This document shows, one piece after another, positions 20,395 to 28,873 of a DNA stretch of 64,000 bases. How positions within the stretch are numbered: position 1 is the stretch's first letter; each line of letters begins with the position of its first letter. The DNA comes from Hydrococcus rivularis NIES-593 (lineage in GTDB: Bacteria; Cyanobacteriota; Cyanobacteriia; Cyanobacteriales; Microcystaceae), in contig NZ_MRCB01000012.1 in NCBI RefSeq assembly GCF_001904635.1, positions 1-64,000 of the forward strand, given 5' to 3'. The position numbers were made by a program, and so were the translations under genes. The notes under the pieces were generated by a model that saw only the letters and a program-made list of their open reading frames with translations, was not told the DNA's origin and did not search any database.

Positions 20395-20691
20395 ATGGCA
20401 CAAACGTTTAGTCCTGCTCTTCTAAGCACAGGACAAAACACAAAGTTATTTACTGTGCTGATAGTTATTGCTAGCAAAAGCCAAAAAATTAAGCGAAACA
20501 ATCCCAACTTTGTCGAAGAAGATCTTGCTTTTTACGCTTACGGGGCAGGCTCTAACCTGGGTACGCCAATCGATCGTTTCCAAAATTCTCTCGTGCCAGG
20601 AACATATTTTTATGCCAACGAAGCGGAACAAACTCTTCTCGGTAACCGTAGCCATGTCGAAGCAGGTCTTGCTTTTGAAGTTGGGATTTAG
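20395..20691 (+). pseudogene. Fragment of cyanobacterial surface-protein repeat domain (DUF5648-like)
   Basis: A 98-residue frame whose second half has two repeats of a motif common at the C-terminus of large cyanobacterial surface proteins: NPNFVEEDLAFYAYG and then DRFQNSLVPGTYFYANEAE followed by HVEAGLAFEVG. The first 45 residues are unlike any repeat. An AGGAG lies about 6 nt before the ATG at 20395, so it may be expressed as a small protein. I prefer a remnant, because it is next to other decayed sequence (20.7-21.1 kb). The protein would have no signal peptide. Confidence 0.5.
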
Positions 20692-20746
20692 TTTTTGCGA
20701 TCGCACCGCACCTATCTTTCATCATCTCCCTATACTGTGACATCCT

Positions 20747-20776
20747 CCTGCGCTAAATCAAAGACTATGGCGCAGG
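20747..20776. mobile_element. Possible IS200/IS605-type end remnant
   Basis: CCTGCGC and GCGCAGG form a 7-bp stem around a 16-nt loop (TAAATCAAAGACTATG), embedded in CATCCT...GCTTCCC. This pattern (a hairpin in the subterminal end with TAAATC-type loop) recurs at ends of IS200/IS605-related elements in cyanobacteria. No tnpA or tnpB remains nearby. The assignment rests on pattern memory. Confidence 0.4.
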
Positions 20777-20816
20777 CTTCCCAATCTCGCGACCGGGCAT
20801 TCCTAGTTATTTCCAT

Positions 20817-20842
20817 AAAAACAGCTTTTATAAGCTGTTTTT
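20817..20842. terminator. Terminator-like hairpin
   Basis: AAAAACAGCTT, 4-nt loop TTAT, AAGCTGTTTTT: an 11-bp perfect stem with T-runs on either strand. It looks like a bidirectional rho-independent terminator, and it separates the surface-repeat fragment from the POTRA fragment. Confidence 0.65.
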
Positions 20843-20857
20843 CGATAAAGTAAGATT

Positions 20858-21123
20858 AATTTGGAACCACTGAAGAATTACTTTGTCTGCGCTCTAAAAT
20901 TACCGAATTCTATGTTGACAATGGTTACATTAACTCTGGGGCTTTTTTGCCCAGCAATCAAGACCTCAACAGCGGGATCGTCCAAATTCAAGTCGTTGAA
21001 GGTAAACTCGAAAAGATTGAAATCAATGGTTTAGATCGCTTGCAAGAAGGATAGGTGCGATCGCGCATCGAACGATGCACAGATCGACCCTTAAATCAAC
21101 AACGCTTAGAAGAAGTTCTATAA
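20858..21123 (+). pseudogene. TpsB/FhaC (ShlB-type) POTRA fragment
   Basis: Reading the plus strand in the frame of GAA at 20872 gives EELLCLRSKITEFYVDNGYI, then SGAFLPSNQDLNSGIVQIQV, VEGKLEKIEINGLDRLQEG, a TAG stop at 21052, and then VRSRIERCTDRPLNQQRLEE to a TAA at 21121. This is the conserved POTRA region of two-partner-secretion outer-membrane transporters (cyanobacterial ShlB/FhaC/HecB family). There is no start, signal peptide or beta-barrel, and a stop interrupts the reading frame. It is a decayed relic of a TpsB gene. Confidence 0.75.
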
Positions 21124-21415
21124 CTCCTATAGCTATAGCCAACGAGATTAGGGAGTAAACGAAAAGGGGGACCATAGCGTCTACCCGATTTCAATGGCTA
21201 AAGCTTATATAACAAAGGCGATTCATTACAAGACAATGGTTTTTATTTTTCCTTGCACTACCAGCCTTTTTAACCTAAGTAACCTGAGTTTGGGTTAAGC
21301 AAATTGAGGTAAAAGCCAGTTAAGACGAAGGCTAGGCTTTTTAGGTTGGTAGCAATAAGCAGACATTCTTTAAATATCCTTATTCGTCCGGCTAAATCCC
21401 AAAATAGCGATCGCG
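21124..21415. other. Intergenic remainder of the decay zone
   Basis: About 290 bp after the POTRA fragment with no open reading frame I can support. A loose inverted repeat pairs CTACCAGCC near 21.26 kb with GGTTGGTAG near 21.35 kb. It may be debris of the element that carried the TpsB gene. Confidence 0.45.
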
Positions 21416-22588
21416 CTAGTCGATAATAGACTGATAGACTGAAATGGTTTGTTTGGCGATCGCACTCCAGCTATAGCGTTCTATAACTAATTTACGAGCG
21501 TTGGAACCTCGTAGTTTTCTTTCTTCAACCGTTTCTAAAGCTGACCTCAGCGTTTCGGTTAAAGATTCAACCTCAGTCGAACAGATCCATCCCGCACCAG
21601 CATCCTGCACGTCTTGCCAAATATAAACGCGATCCGAAATCACCACTGGCACTCCCGCCGCCATCGCCTCAGCCACTGCCAGACCAAAATTTTCATAGTA
21701 AGAAGGCAAAACGAAAATATCCGCATCTTGCAAGAGTGCTAACTTAAAATCTCCCGATACAAAACCCGTAACTGTGCTACAGCTTGACAGTTCGGAAGCT
21801 TGTACGCTTTCTCGGATCTGTTTCTCGTAATCTGGATCCTGAGGATTCGACCCCGCCAGTACAAAATAAAACGGCAATCCTTCTTTTAAGAGCGCTTCCA
21901 AAGCCGGAACGAGCAAATCTAAGCCTTTTTTGGGATCGATGCGGGACATGAACAACAGCAGGGGGAGATCGTCAGGAATGCCAAATTGCTGGCGTGCTTG
22001 TCCCAAAGAAGGCAAATTTTCGGGCAGGCTTACTCCTAAAGGAATGACTAAATCTTTTGTTTGAATGCCAAAGCGTTCGGAGATTTTACATTCTTCTTGA
22101 GTAGTAAAATGAATTCCAGCTGCCCCCGCGAGATTGGGTCTTTCCAAGAGCAATCCATAAAGTTGCTTCAATTGCTTTTTTTTGCGTAAATCTGACGGGT
22201 CGAGCGTTCCCAGCGGGCGTAGAATATAGGGCAGATTTTGCCATCGCGCGATCGTTGCTGCTGCCGTACAGACGGGAGAAAATAGGGCATGAATGTGCGC
22301 TAAATCGTAATCGCAAGCGTGCTTAGCCAACCAGCGCAATAAACCGAGGGAAAACTTATAGCGACGGAAAGGAGAACAGGGAAAATAAATGATTTGATAG
22401 CCGTCTTGAGGGATGGGTTTGCCAATCGGGACATCGAGGGGAGGTTGGCCCGCGTCTCCATTCGCGTTCGTCGTGAGAATGGTAACGTCGATTCCTTCAG
22501 CCGCCAGTGCCGTCGAGAGTCCTTGCACCATTTGACTAGGACCGCCATAGACAAGAGAAATAGACGGGATAATTTGGAGAATTTTCAT
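21416..22588 (-). CDS. GT4-family glycosyltransferase
   Basis: 390 residues, GT-B fold. The acceptor domain begins KILQIIPSISLVYGGPSQMV. The donor domain shows FMSRIDPKKGLDLLVPALEAL and SYYENFGLAVAEAMAAGVPV, with the EX7E pair (Glu in ENFG and AEAM). It should add a sugar to a polysaccharide or lipid carrier in the cytoplasm. It is divergent from a sulfotransferase gene 41 bp away; together they suggest a small locus for modified extracellular polysaccharide. Donor sugar unknown. Confidence 0.85.
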   Translation of the reverse strand: MKILQIIPSISLVYGGPSQMVQGLSTALAAEGIDVTILTTNANGDAGQPPLDVPIGKPIPQDGYQIIYFPCSPFRRYKFSLGLLRWLAKHACDYDLAHIHALFSPVCTAAATIARWQNLPYILRPLGTLDPSDLRKKKQLKQLYGLLLERPNLAGAAGIHFTTQEECKISERFGIQTKDLVIPLGVSLPENLPSLGQARQQFGIPDDLPLLLFMSRIDPKKGLDLLVPALEALLKEGLPFYFVLAGSNPQDPDYEKQIRESVQASELSSCSTVTGFVSGDFKLALLQDADIFVLPSYYENFGLAVAEAMAAGVPVVISDRVYIWQDVQDAGAGWICSTEVESLTETLRSALETVEERKLRGSNARKLVIERYSWSAIAKQTISVYQSIID

Positions 22589-22629
22589 ATAATTGCGGTT
22601 GGGCGATCGGGTATAAAAAGTTTAGGGAT

Positions 22630-23562
22630 ATGGATAACAATAAGATAAAGGTTCTCTATATTTCAGGATGGGGACGCAGTGGCAGCACTATATTAGCCAG
22701 AATTTTGGGGCAAATTGACGGTTTTTTCCATGGCGGCGAATTGCGAACGATTTGGGTAGATGGACTAAAACCAAATGGCTTGTGCGGGTGCGGCGTTTTA
22801 GTGCGAGAATGTCCGATTTGGAAGGCAATTTGCGATCGCGCTTTTGGAGGGATCGATAAAATCGACCCTCCAGAAATCACTCGCTTGCAGCGCAGCAGCG
22901 AACCTCGCACCCAAGAAGTCTTATTAGCTAAATTTCTTCCCAATGCTCGCTCAAAATTAAAGTCTCGTTTAGAAAACTATCACGCTATTTTAGATAAGCT
23001 TTATCGCGCCATTTATGAGGTAACTGGAAGTCGAGTTATCGTTGACGATTCCAACCATCCCGGTTATGCCTACGCACTGTCAATGATGCCAGGAATCGAT
23101 CTCTATATCATTCATTTAATTCGAGATCCTCGCGCCACTGCCTATTCTTGGTCGCAGCGCCAGAAAAAAGGATTGGGAACTTACACAATTCGCGATAACT
23201 CTCTCGGTTGGAATATCCGCAATCTCGTGACTGAATCGCTTTCTAGAACAGTTTCGGGAAAATATTTGAGACTTTTTTATGAAGATTTTGCCGCTAAACC
23301 TAAGCTAGCAATTCAACAAATCCTAAATCTGCTAGAAGAGCAACCTTCGCAACTGCCATTCGCATCAGAAAATGAGGTTCGACTGGGTATCAGTCACAGC
23401 GTATTCGGCAATCCCAATCGAACCGACAGCGGAACTATCACGATAAAGCTAGATGATGAGTGGAAGAGAAAATTAGATAAATCGGATCGAACAACCGTGA
23501 CAACTCTAACCTTTCCTTTGCTGCTCAAGTACGGATATTTCAGGGTTATGGGGGATAGGTAA
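22630..23562 (+). CDS. PAPS-dependent sulfotransferase
   Basis: 310 residues. The 5' phosphosulfate-binding loop is GWGRSGSTILARIL (P-loop like, WGRSGST), and the 3' phosphate region is SRVIVDDSNHPGYAYALSMM, followed by IIHLIRDPRATAYSWSQRQ, which holds the Arg and Ser of the 3'-PB motif. It probably transfers sulfate from PAPS to a sugar or other acceptor. The ATG at 22630 has TAGGGA just upstream. Divergent from the glycosyltransferase gene, which suggests a shared regulatory gap of 41 bp and a role in sulfated exopolysaccharide. Acceptor unknown. Confidence 0.85.
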   Translation: MDNNKIKVLYISGWGRSGSTILARILGQIDGFFHGGELRTIWVDGLKPNGLCGCGVLVRECPIWKAICDRAFGGIDKIDPPEITRLQRSSEPRTQEVLLAKFLPNARSKLKSRLENYHAILDKLYRAIYEVTGSRVIVDDSNHPGYAYALSMMPGIDLYIIHLIRDPRATAYSWSQRQKKGLGTYTIRDNSLGWNIRNLVTESLSRTVSGKYLRLFYEDFAAKPKLAIQQILNLLEEQPSQLPFASENEVRLGISHSVFGNPNRTDSGTITIKLDDEWKRKLDKSDRTTVTTLTFPLLLKYGYFRVMGDR

Positions 23563-23919
23563 TTAGCCGAGATTTTCCACAATTAAGTAGGCGAGCAGAA
23601 TTAATTTCCAGATTATTGTAATGCGAGCAAGATGCTCGCTCTTCGGGTTATGTCCTACGGACTGAGAGCCTCCGGCTCCGCTACACTTTCCGCACTACGC
23701 CTATTTAATTTTGCCTCCCTACTTGTCAATCGCGATCGCAAGTTTGTCTAATTTTTTTGTTGCCAGTACGGGCATAGCAATGAACTCAATGCGTTACAAG
23801 CATTTTTGAATTTGACCACGTCTTTTACTGCTTGCAATAACATCTACCATTGGGCATAGAAAAATATATACTTTTGTAAAGATCTAAAGATTAATTTTTA
23901 ATTAAGTGAGGAAAAAGAA
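23563..23919. other. Intergenic region with hairpin and repeat-like sequence
   Basis: 357 bp between the sulfotransferase and glgA. A 7-bp stem hairpin (GCGAGCA AGA TGCTCGC) at 23623-23639 may terminate the sulfotransferase transcript. Beyond it lies a GC-rich stretch (about 23645-23700, CTCCGGCTCCGC core) that looks like a dispersed repeat, followed by AT-rich sequence that should include the glgA promoter. Confidence 0.55.
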
Positions 23920-25395
23920 GTGTATATCGTACATATAGCCTCTGAGTGCGCCCCGGTCATCAAAGCCGGAGGTTTAGGAGATGTTGTTTACGGACTCAGC
24001 AGGGAATTAGAAATTCGGGGTCACTGTGTCGAGATTATTCTCCCCATGTACGATTGCATGAGGTACGACCAGATTTGGGGACTCCACGAAGCCTACCGGG
24101 ATCTGTGGGTGCCTTGGTATGGGAGCACTATTCACTGTACCGTGTTCTGTGGCTGGGTACACGGACGGCTTTGTTTCTTTATTCAACCTCACTCTGGGGA
24201 TAATTTCTTCAACCGAGGTCACTACTATGGTGCTTTGGACGATCATATGCGCTTTGCCTTCTTTAGCAAAGCTGCCCTAGAGTTTCTGTTAGTCAGCAAC
24301 AAGCGTCCTGATATCATCCATTGCCATGACTGGCAAACGGGTTTAGTCCCAGTCATGCTCTTCGAGATTTATAAATGGCATGGGATGTGGAACCAGCGAG
24401 TTTGCTATACCATCCACAATTTTAAGCACCAAGGTATTGCGGGCGTAGACGTTCTTTGGGCAACGGGGCTGAACAACGAACCCTATTATTTTAGTTACGA
24501 TCGCTTGCGGGATAACTTTAACGATACCGCAATTAACTTCATGAAAGGCGGCATCGTCTACTCCAATTTTGTCAACACCGTTTCGCCTCACCACGCCTGG
24601 GAAGCCCGCTACAGCGAGGTTGGCTGCGGTCTGGGTCACACCTTAGAAATCCACCATCATAAATTTGGCGGCATTCTCAACGGCATCGATTACAATATCT
24701 GGAATCCGGAACTAGACAACTATATTCCCTATCACTACAGCGTAGATAACTTCGAGGAAAAAGCCAAGAACAAAAAAGCCCTCCGAGAAAGGCTGTTGTT
24801 ACGCGATGCCGATAAGCCGTTAGTTTGTTACATCGGTCGGCTCGACGATCAAAAAGGCGTTCATCTGGTGCATCATTCAATTTACTACTCGCTCAACAGA
24901 GGAGCGCAATTTGTCCTGTTGGGTTCGCCTACAGAATCGGCGATCGGCTCTTGGTTCTGGCACGAAAAATGTCACCTTAACGACAACCCAGACTGTCATT
25001 TAGAACTCGGTTTTAACGAAGAACTCGCCCACTTAATCTATGCGGGAGCAGATATCATCGTCGTCCCTAGCAACTACGAACCCTGCGGACTAACGCAGAT
25101 GATTGGCTTGAAGTATGGTACCATACCGATTGTCCGGGGAGTTGGCGGTTTGCTGAATACGGTATTTGATTATGACTATGATGAATTGCACTTGCCAGAA
25201 GAACGTAACGGTTATGTATTCTTCCAACCCGACAATCACGCTTTGGAGTCGGCTTTGGGACGGGCGCTTGAGCTATGGTATACCTCTCCCAAAGAATTCC
25301 GCCAACTTGCCATGCAGGGAATGGCGTACGACTACTCCTGGAATCATCCCGGCGAAAAATATCTAGGGGTTTACGAGCATATCCGACATAAGTGA
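23920..25395 (+). CDS. glgA: Glycogen synthase (ADP-glucose, GlgA2-type)
   Basis: 491-residue GT5 enzyme that extends alpha-1,4-glucan chains from ADP-glucose. The ADP-glucose loop is IKAGGLGDVVYGLSREL (Lys15). Other blocks are IIHCHDWQTGLVPVML, YTIHNFKHQGI, GILNGIDYNIWNP, and VVPSNYEPCGLTQMIGLKYG with the EX7E catalytic pair. The length and the HHWEKCHLND-like insert recall the cyanobacterial group related to plant starch synthase III/IV. Start is a GTG at 23920 with GAGGAAAAA upstream. A perfect hairpin follows the stop. Confidence 0.95.
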   Translation: MYIVHIASECAPVIKAGGLGDVVYGLSRELEIRGHCVEIILPMYDCMRYDQIWGLHEAYRDLWVPWYGSTIHCTVFCGWVHGRLCFFIQPHSGDNFFNRGHYYGALDDHMRFAFFSKAALEFLLVSNKRPDIIHCHDWQTGLVPVMLFEIYKWHGMWNQRVCYTIHNFKHQGIAGVDVLWATGLNNEPYYFSYDRLRDNFNDTAINFMKGGIVYSNFVNTVSPHHAWEARYSEVGCGLGHTLEIHHHKFGGILNGIDYNIWNPELDNYIPYHYSVDNFEEKAKNKKALRERLLLRDADKPLVCYIGRLDDQKGVHLVHHSIYYSLNRGAQFVLLGSPTESAIGSWFWHEKCHLNDNPDCHLELGFNEELAHLIYAGADIIVVPSNYEPCGLTQMIGLKYGTIPIVRGVGGLLNTVFDYDYDELHLPEERNGYVFFQPDNHALESALGRALELWYTSPKEFRQLAMQGMAYDYSWNHPGEKYLGVYEHIRHK

Positions 25396-25410
25396 TGACC
25401 TGCTATTGTT

Positions 25411-25440
25411 GATAAGGACGTATGGCAATGCGTCCTTATC
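25411..25440. terminator. Hairpin terminator between glgA and HTH gene
   Basis: GATAAGGACG, 10-nt loop, CGTCCTTATC: a perfect 10-bp stem 15 bp after the glgA stop. The HTH gene ends 86 bp further on the other strand, so it may terminate both directions. No T-run follows. Confidence 0.65.
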
Positions 25441-25525
25441 TGCCCAACTCTCAAAAATGCTTACAAGCCTAGCTGTTTTTAGCTCGCAATCCTCCAATTA
25501 AGGCAATTTCAAGTCAGATATCATC

Positions 25526-26365
25526 TTAGGAAGGGGACAAAGAATAGATTTGTCCGTCCATCAAAAGACGAGTAATTCCTTTTGCTTGCAGATAGGAGCT
25601 AGTTTTATGAAGCATGCGACCGTCGGGAACTTTAATAACCCGTTGAGAGCGATTAGAAAAACGTCTTGCCACTCGATGATTATCAAAAACGGGAAGCGTT
25701 TTTTGCTGAAATTCTTCAGCCGGAATTTTACCGAGGTCGGCAAAATCTTTTAAGGGTCGAGTGATTAACTCAGCTGCGCGATCGATCACCAAATAACAAG
25801 TTTTTGGGAACGCAGCTGCTGATAAAGGTAACACTTGAATCTTAACTTTAGGCGAAATAGATGGGGTATAAGCTGCCTCTACTTCTTCCTCTTCCCAATC
25901 TTCGTAGTCTTCCTCTTCTAACTCGTCTTCATCTTCATCGAGACTAACTAAATCTTCTCCAATAATTTCCCCTAAGGCAACCACCTCGCCAACAGGGGCG
26001 ACGGTTTCATTGTCGAAGAATTCTTCGGCTTTTGGAGTCGAAATCGTCCACTCTTGTAAAGCAGCCGCTTTATCTTCAGGGGGGAAGCTTTCCGCAACCT
26101 CTGAGCGCAGAGGGACGGGTTTGACCGGTTCGACTGCTTTTTCTTCGCTAGCGAGGGGGATTGGCTTTCCGGGCGTTCTTGCCAAACGTTTTTGCTGGAT
26201 CAGATCTTCGTATTCTGCCTCAGATAAATGACTTTTGAGGAAGCGACTGATCGTCGAGCTACTCACCCCATAGCGATCGGCTAAGGTAGAGGTAGTCTCC
26301 TCCGTTTGCCGATAAAGCTTAAGAATTTCTTGTTTATCCTCGTCAGTCAATTTTCTGGGACTCAT
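25526..26365 (-). CDS. HTH-domain protein with acidic linker
   Basis: 279 residues in three parts. Residues 1-45 form a helix-turn-helix like those of transposases and resolvases (TDEDKQEILKLYRQTEET, then STLADRYGVSSSTISRFLKS). The middle (about 60-170) is disordered, with a run of Glu/Asp (LDEDEDELEEEDYEDWEEEE). The C-terminal 110 residues are a compact domain ending in GRMLHKTSSYLQAKGITRLL. Conserved cyanobacterial proteins have this order. DNA binding is likely; target unknown. It does not resemble a full transposase because no catalytic domain is present. Converges on glgA. Confidence 0.75.
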   Translation of the reverse strand: MSPRKLTDEDKQEILKLYRQTEETTSTLADRYGVSSSTISRFLKSHLSEAEYEDLIQQKRLARTPGKPIPLASEEKAVEPVKPVPLRSEVAESFPPEDKAAALQEWTISTPKAEEFFDNETVAPVGEVVALGEIIGEDLVSLDEDEDELEEEDYEDWEEEEVEAAYTPSISPKVKIQVLPLSAAAFPKTCYLVIDRAAELITRPLKDFADLGKIPAEEFQQKTLPVFDNHRVARRFSNRSQRVIKVPDGRMLHKTSSYLQAKGITRLLMDGQIYSLSPS

Positions 26366-26561
26366 ACGGTTTATTCGCCCTTTTAGGGATTGGGACTCTG
26401 CCTCTTTGAGCTAGTTGCGATCTGCTATGATTATTGCGATCGCAAAACGTTCGTCAATCGGGCAAACTTTATCGATAGATTAAATTGGCTATCTATTCTA
26501 GTCTATCGCTCGCCGCCCAAAAATATAATGATAGCTTATTAGCAAATCAATCTGAACGTCT

Positions 26562-27719
26562 ATGCCAATTGCAGAGGCTAAGCCAGCCCTATTAGTTCTT
26601 GCCGACGGAACTTCCTATCGAGGATGGTCGTTCGGCGCTACGGGAACGGCAGTCGGAGAAGTGGTATTTAACACCGGAATGACCGGCTATCAGGAAGTGT
26701 TAACCGATCCCAGTTACTGCGGTCAACTCGTTACCTTTACTTACCCAGAATTGGGCAATGTGGGCGTCAACCCGGAAGATGAAGAATCCAATCGCCCCCA
26801 TGTCAAAGCCGTCATCGCCCGCAACATCACCTATCGCCCTAGTAACTGGCGGGCAACTAAATCCTTACCAGACTATCTCGTCGAACATGATATCCCTGGG
26901 ATCTACGGCGTGGATACCCGTGCTATCACGCGCAAGATTCGCTCGGTCGGCGCGATGAATGGCGGCGTTTCCTCTGAAATTCTCGACCCTCAAACGTTAT
27001 TGCGCCAAGTGCAAGCGGCGCCGAGTATGGCGGGATTGAATTTGGTTAAAGAAGTTACCACCCGAGAAGTCTACGAATGGACTAACCCAACCGATCCTCA
27101 TTGGGAGTTTCGTCCCCTTGATGGCGATGGAGACAGAGAAACCCTGACGGTCGTCGCGATCGATTTCGGCATCAAACGAAATATTCTGCGCCGTTTGGCT
27201 AGTTATGGCTGTCGCGTCATCGTCGTTCCCGCCGATACAACTGTAGAAACAATCCTCAAATACGATCCCGATGGCATTTTCCTCTCCAACGGTCCCGGAG
27301 ATCCGGCAGCGAATACCGAGGGAATTGAAACGACCAGAGCGCTTCTAGAATTAGGTATGCCTACCTTTGGCATTTGTATGGGACACCAAATTTTGGGGTT
27401 ATCTCTGGGGGCAAAAACCTTTAAGCTGAAGTTTGGACATCGGGGATTGAATCAACCGGCGGGTTTGTGCCAACAAGTGGAGATTACCAGCCAAAATCAT
27501 GGGTTTGCGGTTAATGCCGATACCTTAAATCCAGAGGTAGAAATTACTCACTTGAATTTAAACGATCGCACGGTAGCGGGATTGCGCCATAAATCTTTAC
27601 CTTTCTTTTCGGTGCAGTATCATCCAGAAGCCAGTCCCGGCCCCCACGACGCTGACTATTTATTCGAGCAGTTTGTAAAATTAATGAAAGAGAAACGCGC
27701 TAGGAGTGGCGATCGGTAG
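26562..27719 (+). CDS. carA: Carbamoyl-phosphate synthase small subunit
   Basis: 385 residues. Glutaminase half of carbamoyl-phosphate synthase, supplying ammonia for arginine and pyrimidine synthesis. The class I glutamine amidotransferase triad is visible: Cys in [16 protein letters not shown], then His and Glu in [12 protein letters not shown]. The N-terminal domain has [20 protein letters not shown]. The large subunit carB is not adjacent, common in cyanobacteria. Start is the ATG at 26562. Confidence 0.96.
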   Translation: MPIAEAKPALLVLADGTSYRGWSFGATGTAVGEVVFNTGMTGYQEVLTDPSYCGQLVTFTYPELGNVGVNPEDEESNRPHVKAVIARNITYRPSNWRATKSLPDYLVEHDIPGIYGVDTRAITRKIRSVGAMNGGVSSEILDPQTLLRQVQAAPSMAGLNLVKEVTTREVYEWTNPTDPHWEFRPLDGDGDRETLTVVAIDFGIKRNILRRLASYGCRVIVVPADTTVETILKYDPDGIFLSNGPGDPAANTEGIETTRALLELGMPTFGICMGHQILGLSLGAKTFKLKFGHRGLNQPAGLCQQVEITSQNHGFAVNADTLNPEVEITHLNLNDRTVAGLRHKSLPFFSVQYHPEASPGPHDADYLFEQFVKLMKEKRARSGDR

Positions 27720-27809
27720 AGACGCGAGCGGCAGGCAGTAATCTCTCTATCGAGAGAGGTCGTGCAGGATTAATGACTGATTAGCGATTTTTACCGCGCC
27801 GTCCCCGCT

Positions 27810-27848
27810 AAATTCAAAATTGAGAGTTGATAACTGAGAATTCAGACT
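27810..27848. repeat. STRR heptanucleotide repeat block
   Basis: Units AATTCAA, AAAATTG, AGAGTTG, ATAACTG, AGAATTC plus remainder, between carA and the STAS gene. Less regular than other blocks but of the same 7-nt periodicity. Confidence 0.6.
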
Positions 27849-27902
27849 GCGCTATACTATAGCATTGACCTGTTAACCCTATGATGACTAAGGAGGGAAG
27901 CT

Positions 27903-28268
27903 ATTCCTGAGCAACTAAACTTGACCGTCAGTTTGAGAGGAACTCGTGAAGTCAAGGACAACTACCAAATCTTTCGTTTGACTGGTTTGTTAGATGCTTT
28001 TTCCGAACCGACTTTTCGGAAAGTCCTCAGCACTTATATCGATGAAGGTCCCAAGAACGTTATCTTAGTCCTCTCGCAAATCGACTTCATCGACAGTTCT
28101 GGTTTGGGCGCTCTCGTTCAGCTCGTCAAGCAAGCCAAAACGGGAGGAGGCAGCCTGCAAATCGTTACCAATCCCCGCGTTACCCAGACGGTGAAACTCG
28201 TTCGTCTCGAAAATTTTCTCTCTCTTCAACCTTCGGTAGACGCAGCGATCGCTAATGTCACAAAATAG
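27903..28268 (+). CDS. STAS-domain anti-sigma factor antagonist
   Basis: About 121 residues. The sequence has the SpoIIAA/RsbV-like STAS fold: LTVSLRGTREVKDNYQIFRL, TGLLDAFSEPTFRKVLSTY, and QIDFIDSSGLGALVQL with the phosphorylatable Ser in DSSGLG. It should switch a partner anti-sigma factor or kinase. Start: no ATG, GTG or TTG lies at suitable spacing. TAAGGAGGG (27889-27897) sits 5 nt before an in-frame ATT at 27903, and an in-frame TGA at 27885 rules out anything farther upstream. A TTG at 27921 would be 23 nt from the site. An AUU start is therefore likely. Confidence 0.88.
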   Translation: MPEQLNLTVSLRGTREVKDNYQIFRLTGLLDAFSEPTFRKVLSTYIDEGPKNVILVLSQIDFIDSSGLGALVQLVKQAKTGGGSLQIVTNPRVTQTVKLVRLENFLSLQPSVDAAIANVTK

Positions 28269-28367
28269 CTACCCTAGAAAAAGAAGGAGTCGCGATCGAC
28301 TATTACCTAATGCTCTGGCCAGCAGAAAGTTGAAGGGTCACGAAAAAAATCGAGGTCAACGATAGGG

Positions 28368-28838
28368 GTGGACGTACAGCAGTCAAAGTGGAATCCAGTT
28401 AATCTCGTGTTCGTCCCTTCCCTCTCCCAAGGGACAGATGTTGGCTGTGAAATTGCCTGTACCGATACCGAACGCGCGGATCTAATCAGTCAATTGTCGC
28501 CAGCATCGCTAGCTTACATTGGGGATGCAGTCTACGAATTGTACGTGCGAACTCGCTATCTGCTGCCTCCAAAACGGTTATCCGATTACCACGATCGCGT
28601 GGTTGCTCAAGTTCGAGCAGAAAGCCAAGCAGCTTGTTTGCGCGTGCTAGAATCTTATCTCACCGACGAGGAACGGGAAATATTAAGGCGCGGGCGCAAT
28701 GCTGCGACGGGAAAACCTCGCCGTTTATCGCCCGAACTCTATCAACAAGCAACGAGTTTAGAGACTTTGATTGGATATCTTTATCTTCAGAATCCTCGAC
28801 GTTTAAATGAATTATTAGAACACCTTAATTTAGAGTAG
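28368..28838 (+). CDS. mrnC: Mini-ribonuclease 3
   Basis: 156 residues. RNase III-like endonuclease without a double-stranded RNA-binding domain, which matures 23S rRNA ends. The catalytic domain starts with LSPASLAYIGDAVYELYVRT, holding the Asp of the IGDAVYEL signature, and ends with ATSLETLIGYLYLQNP, which contains the matching Glu. Start is a GTG at 28368; the first 35 residues are not conserved. It lies 35 bp upstream of rlmB in the usual order. Confidence 0.93.
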   Translation: MDVQQSKWNPVNLVFVPSLSQGTDVGCEIACTDTERADLISQLSPASLAYIGDAVYELYVRTRYLLPPKRLSDYHDRVVAQVRAESQAACLRVLESYLTDEEREILRRGRNAATGKPRRLSPELYQQATSLETLIGYLYLQNPRRLNELLEHLNLE

Positions 28839-28873
28839 ATTTCTCAAAAAAAATTATTATTTCTTAACAAAGA

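Noticed and set aside
20468-20740. Alternative 90-residue frame in the decay zone
   Set aside because: Shadow in the other frame of the repeat-bearing open frame at 20395.
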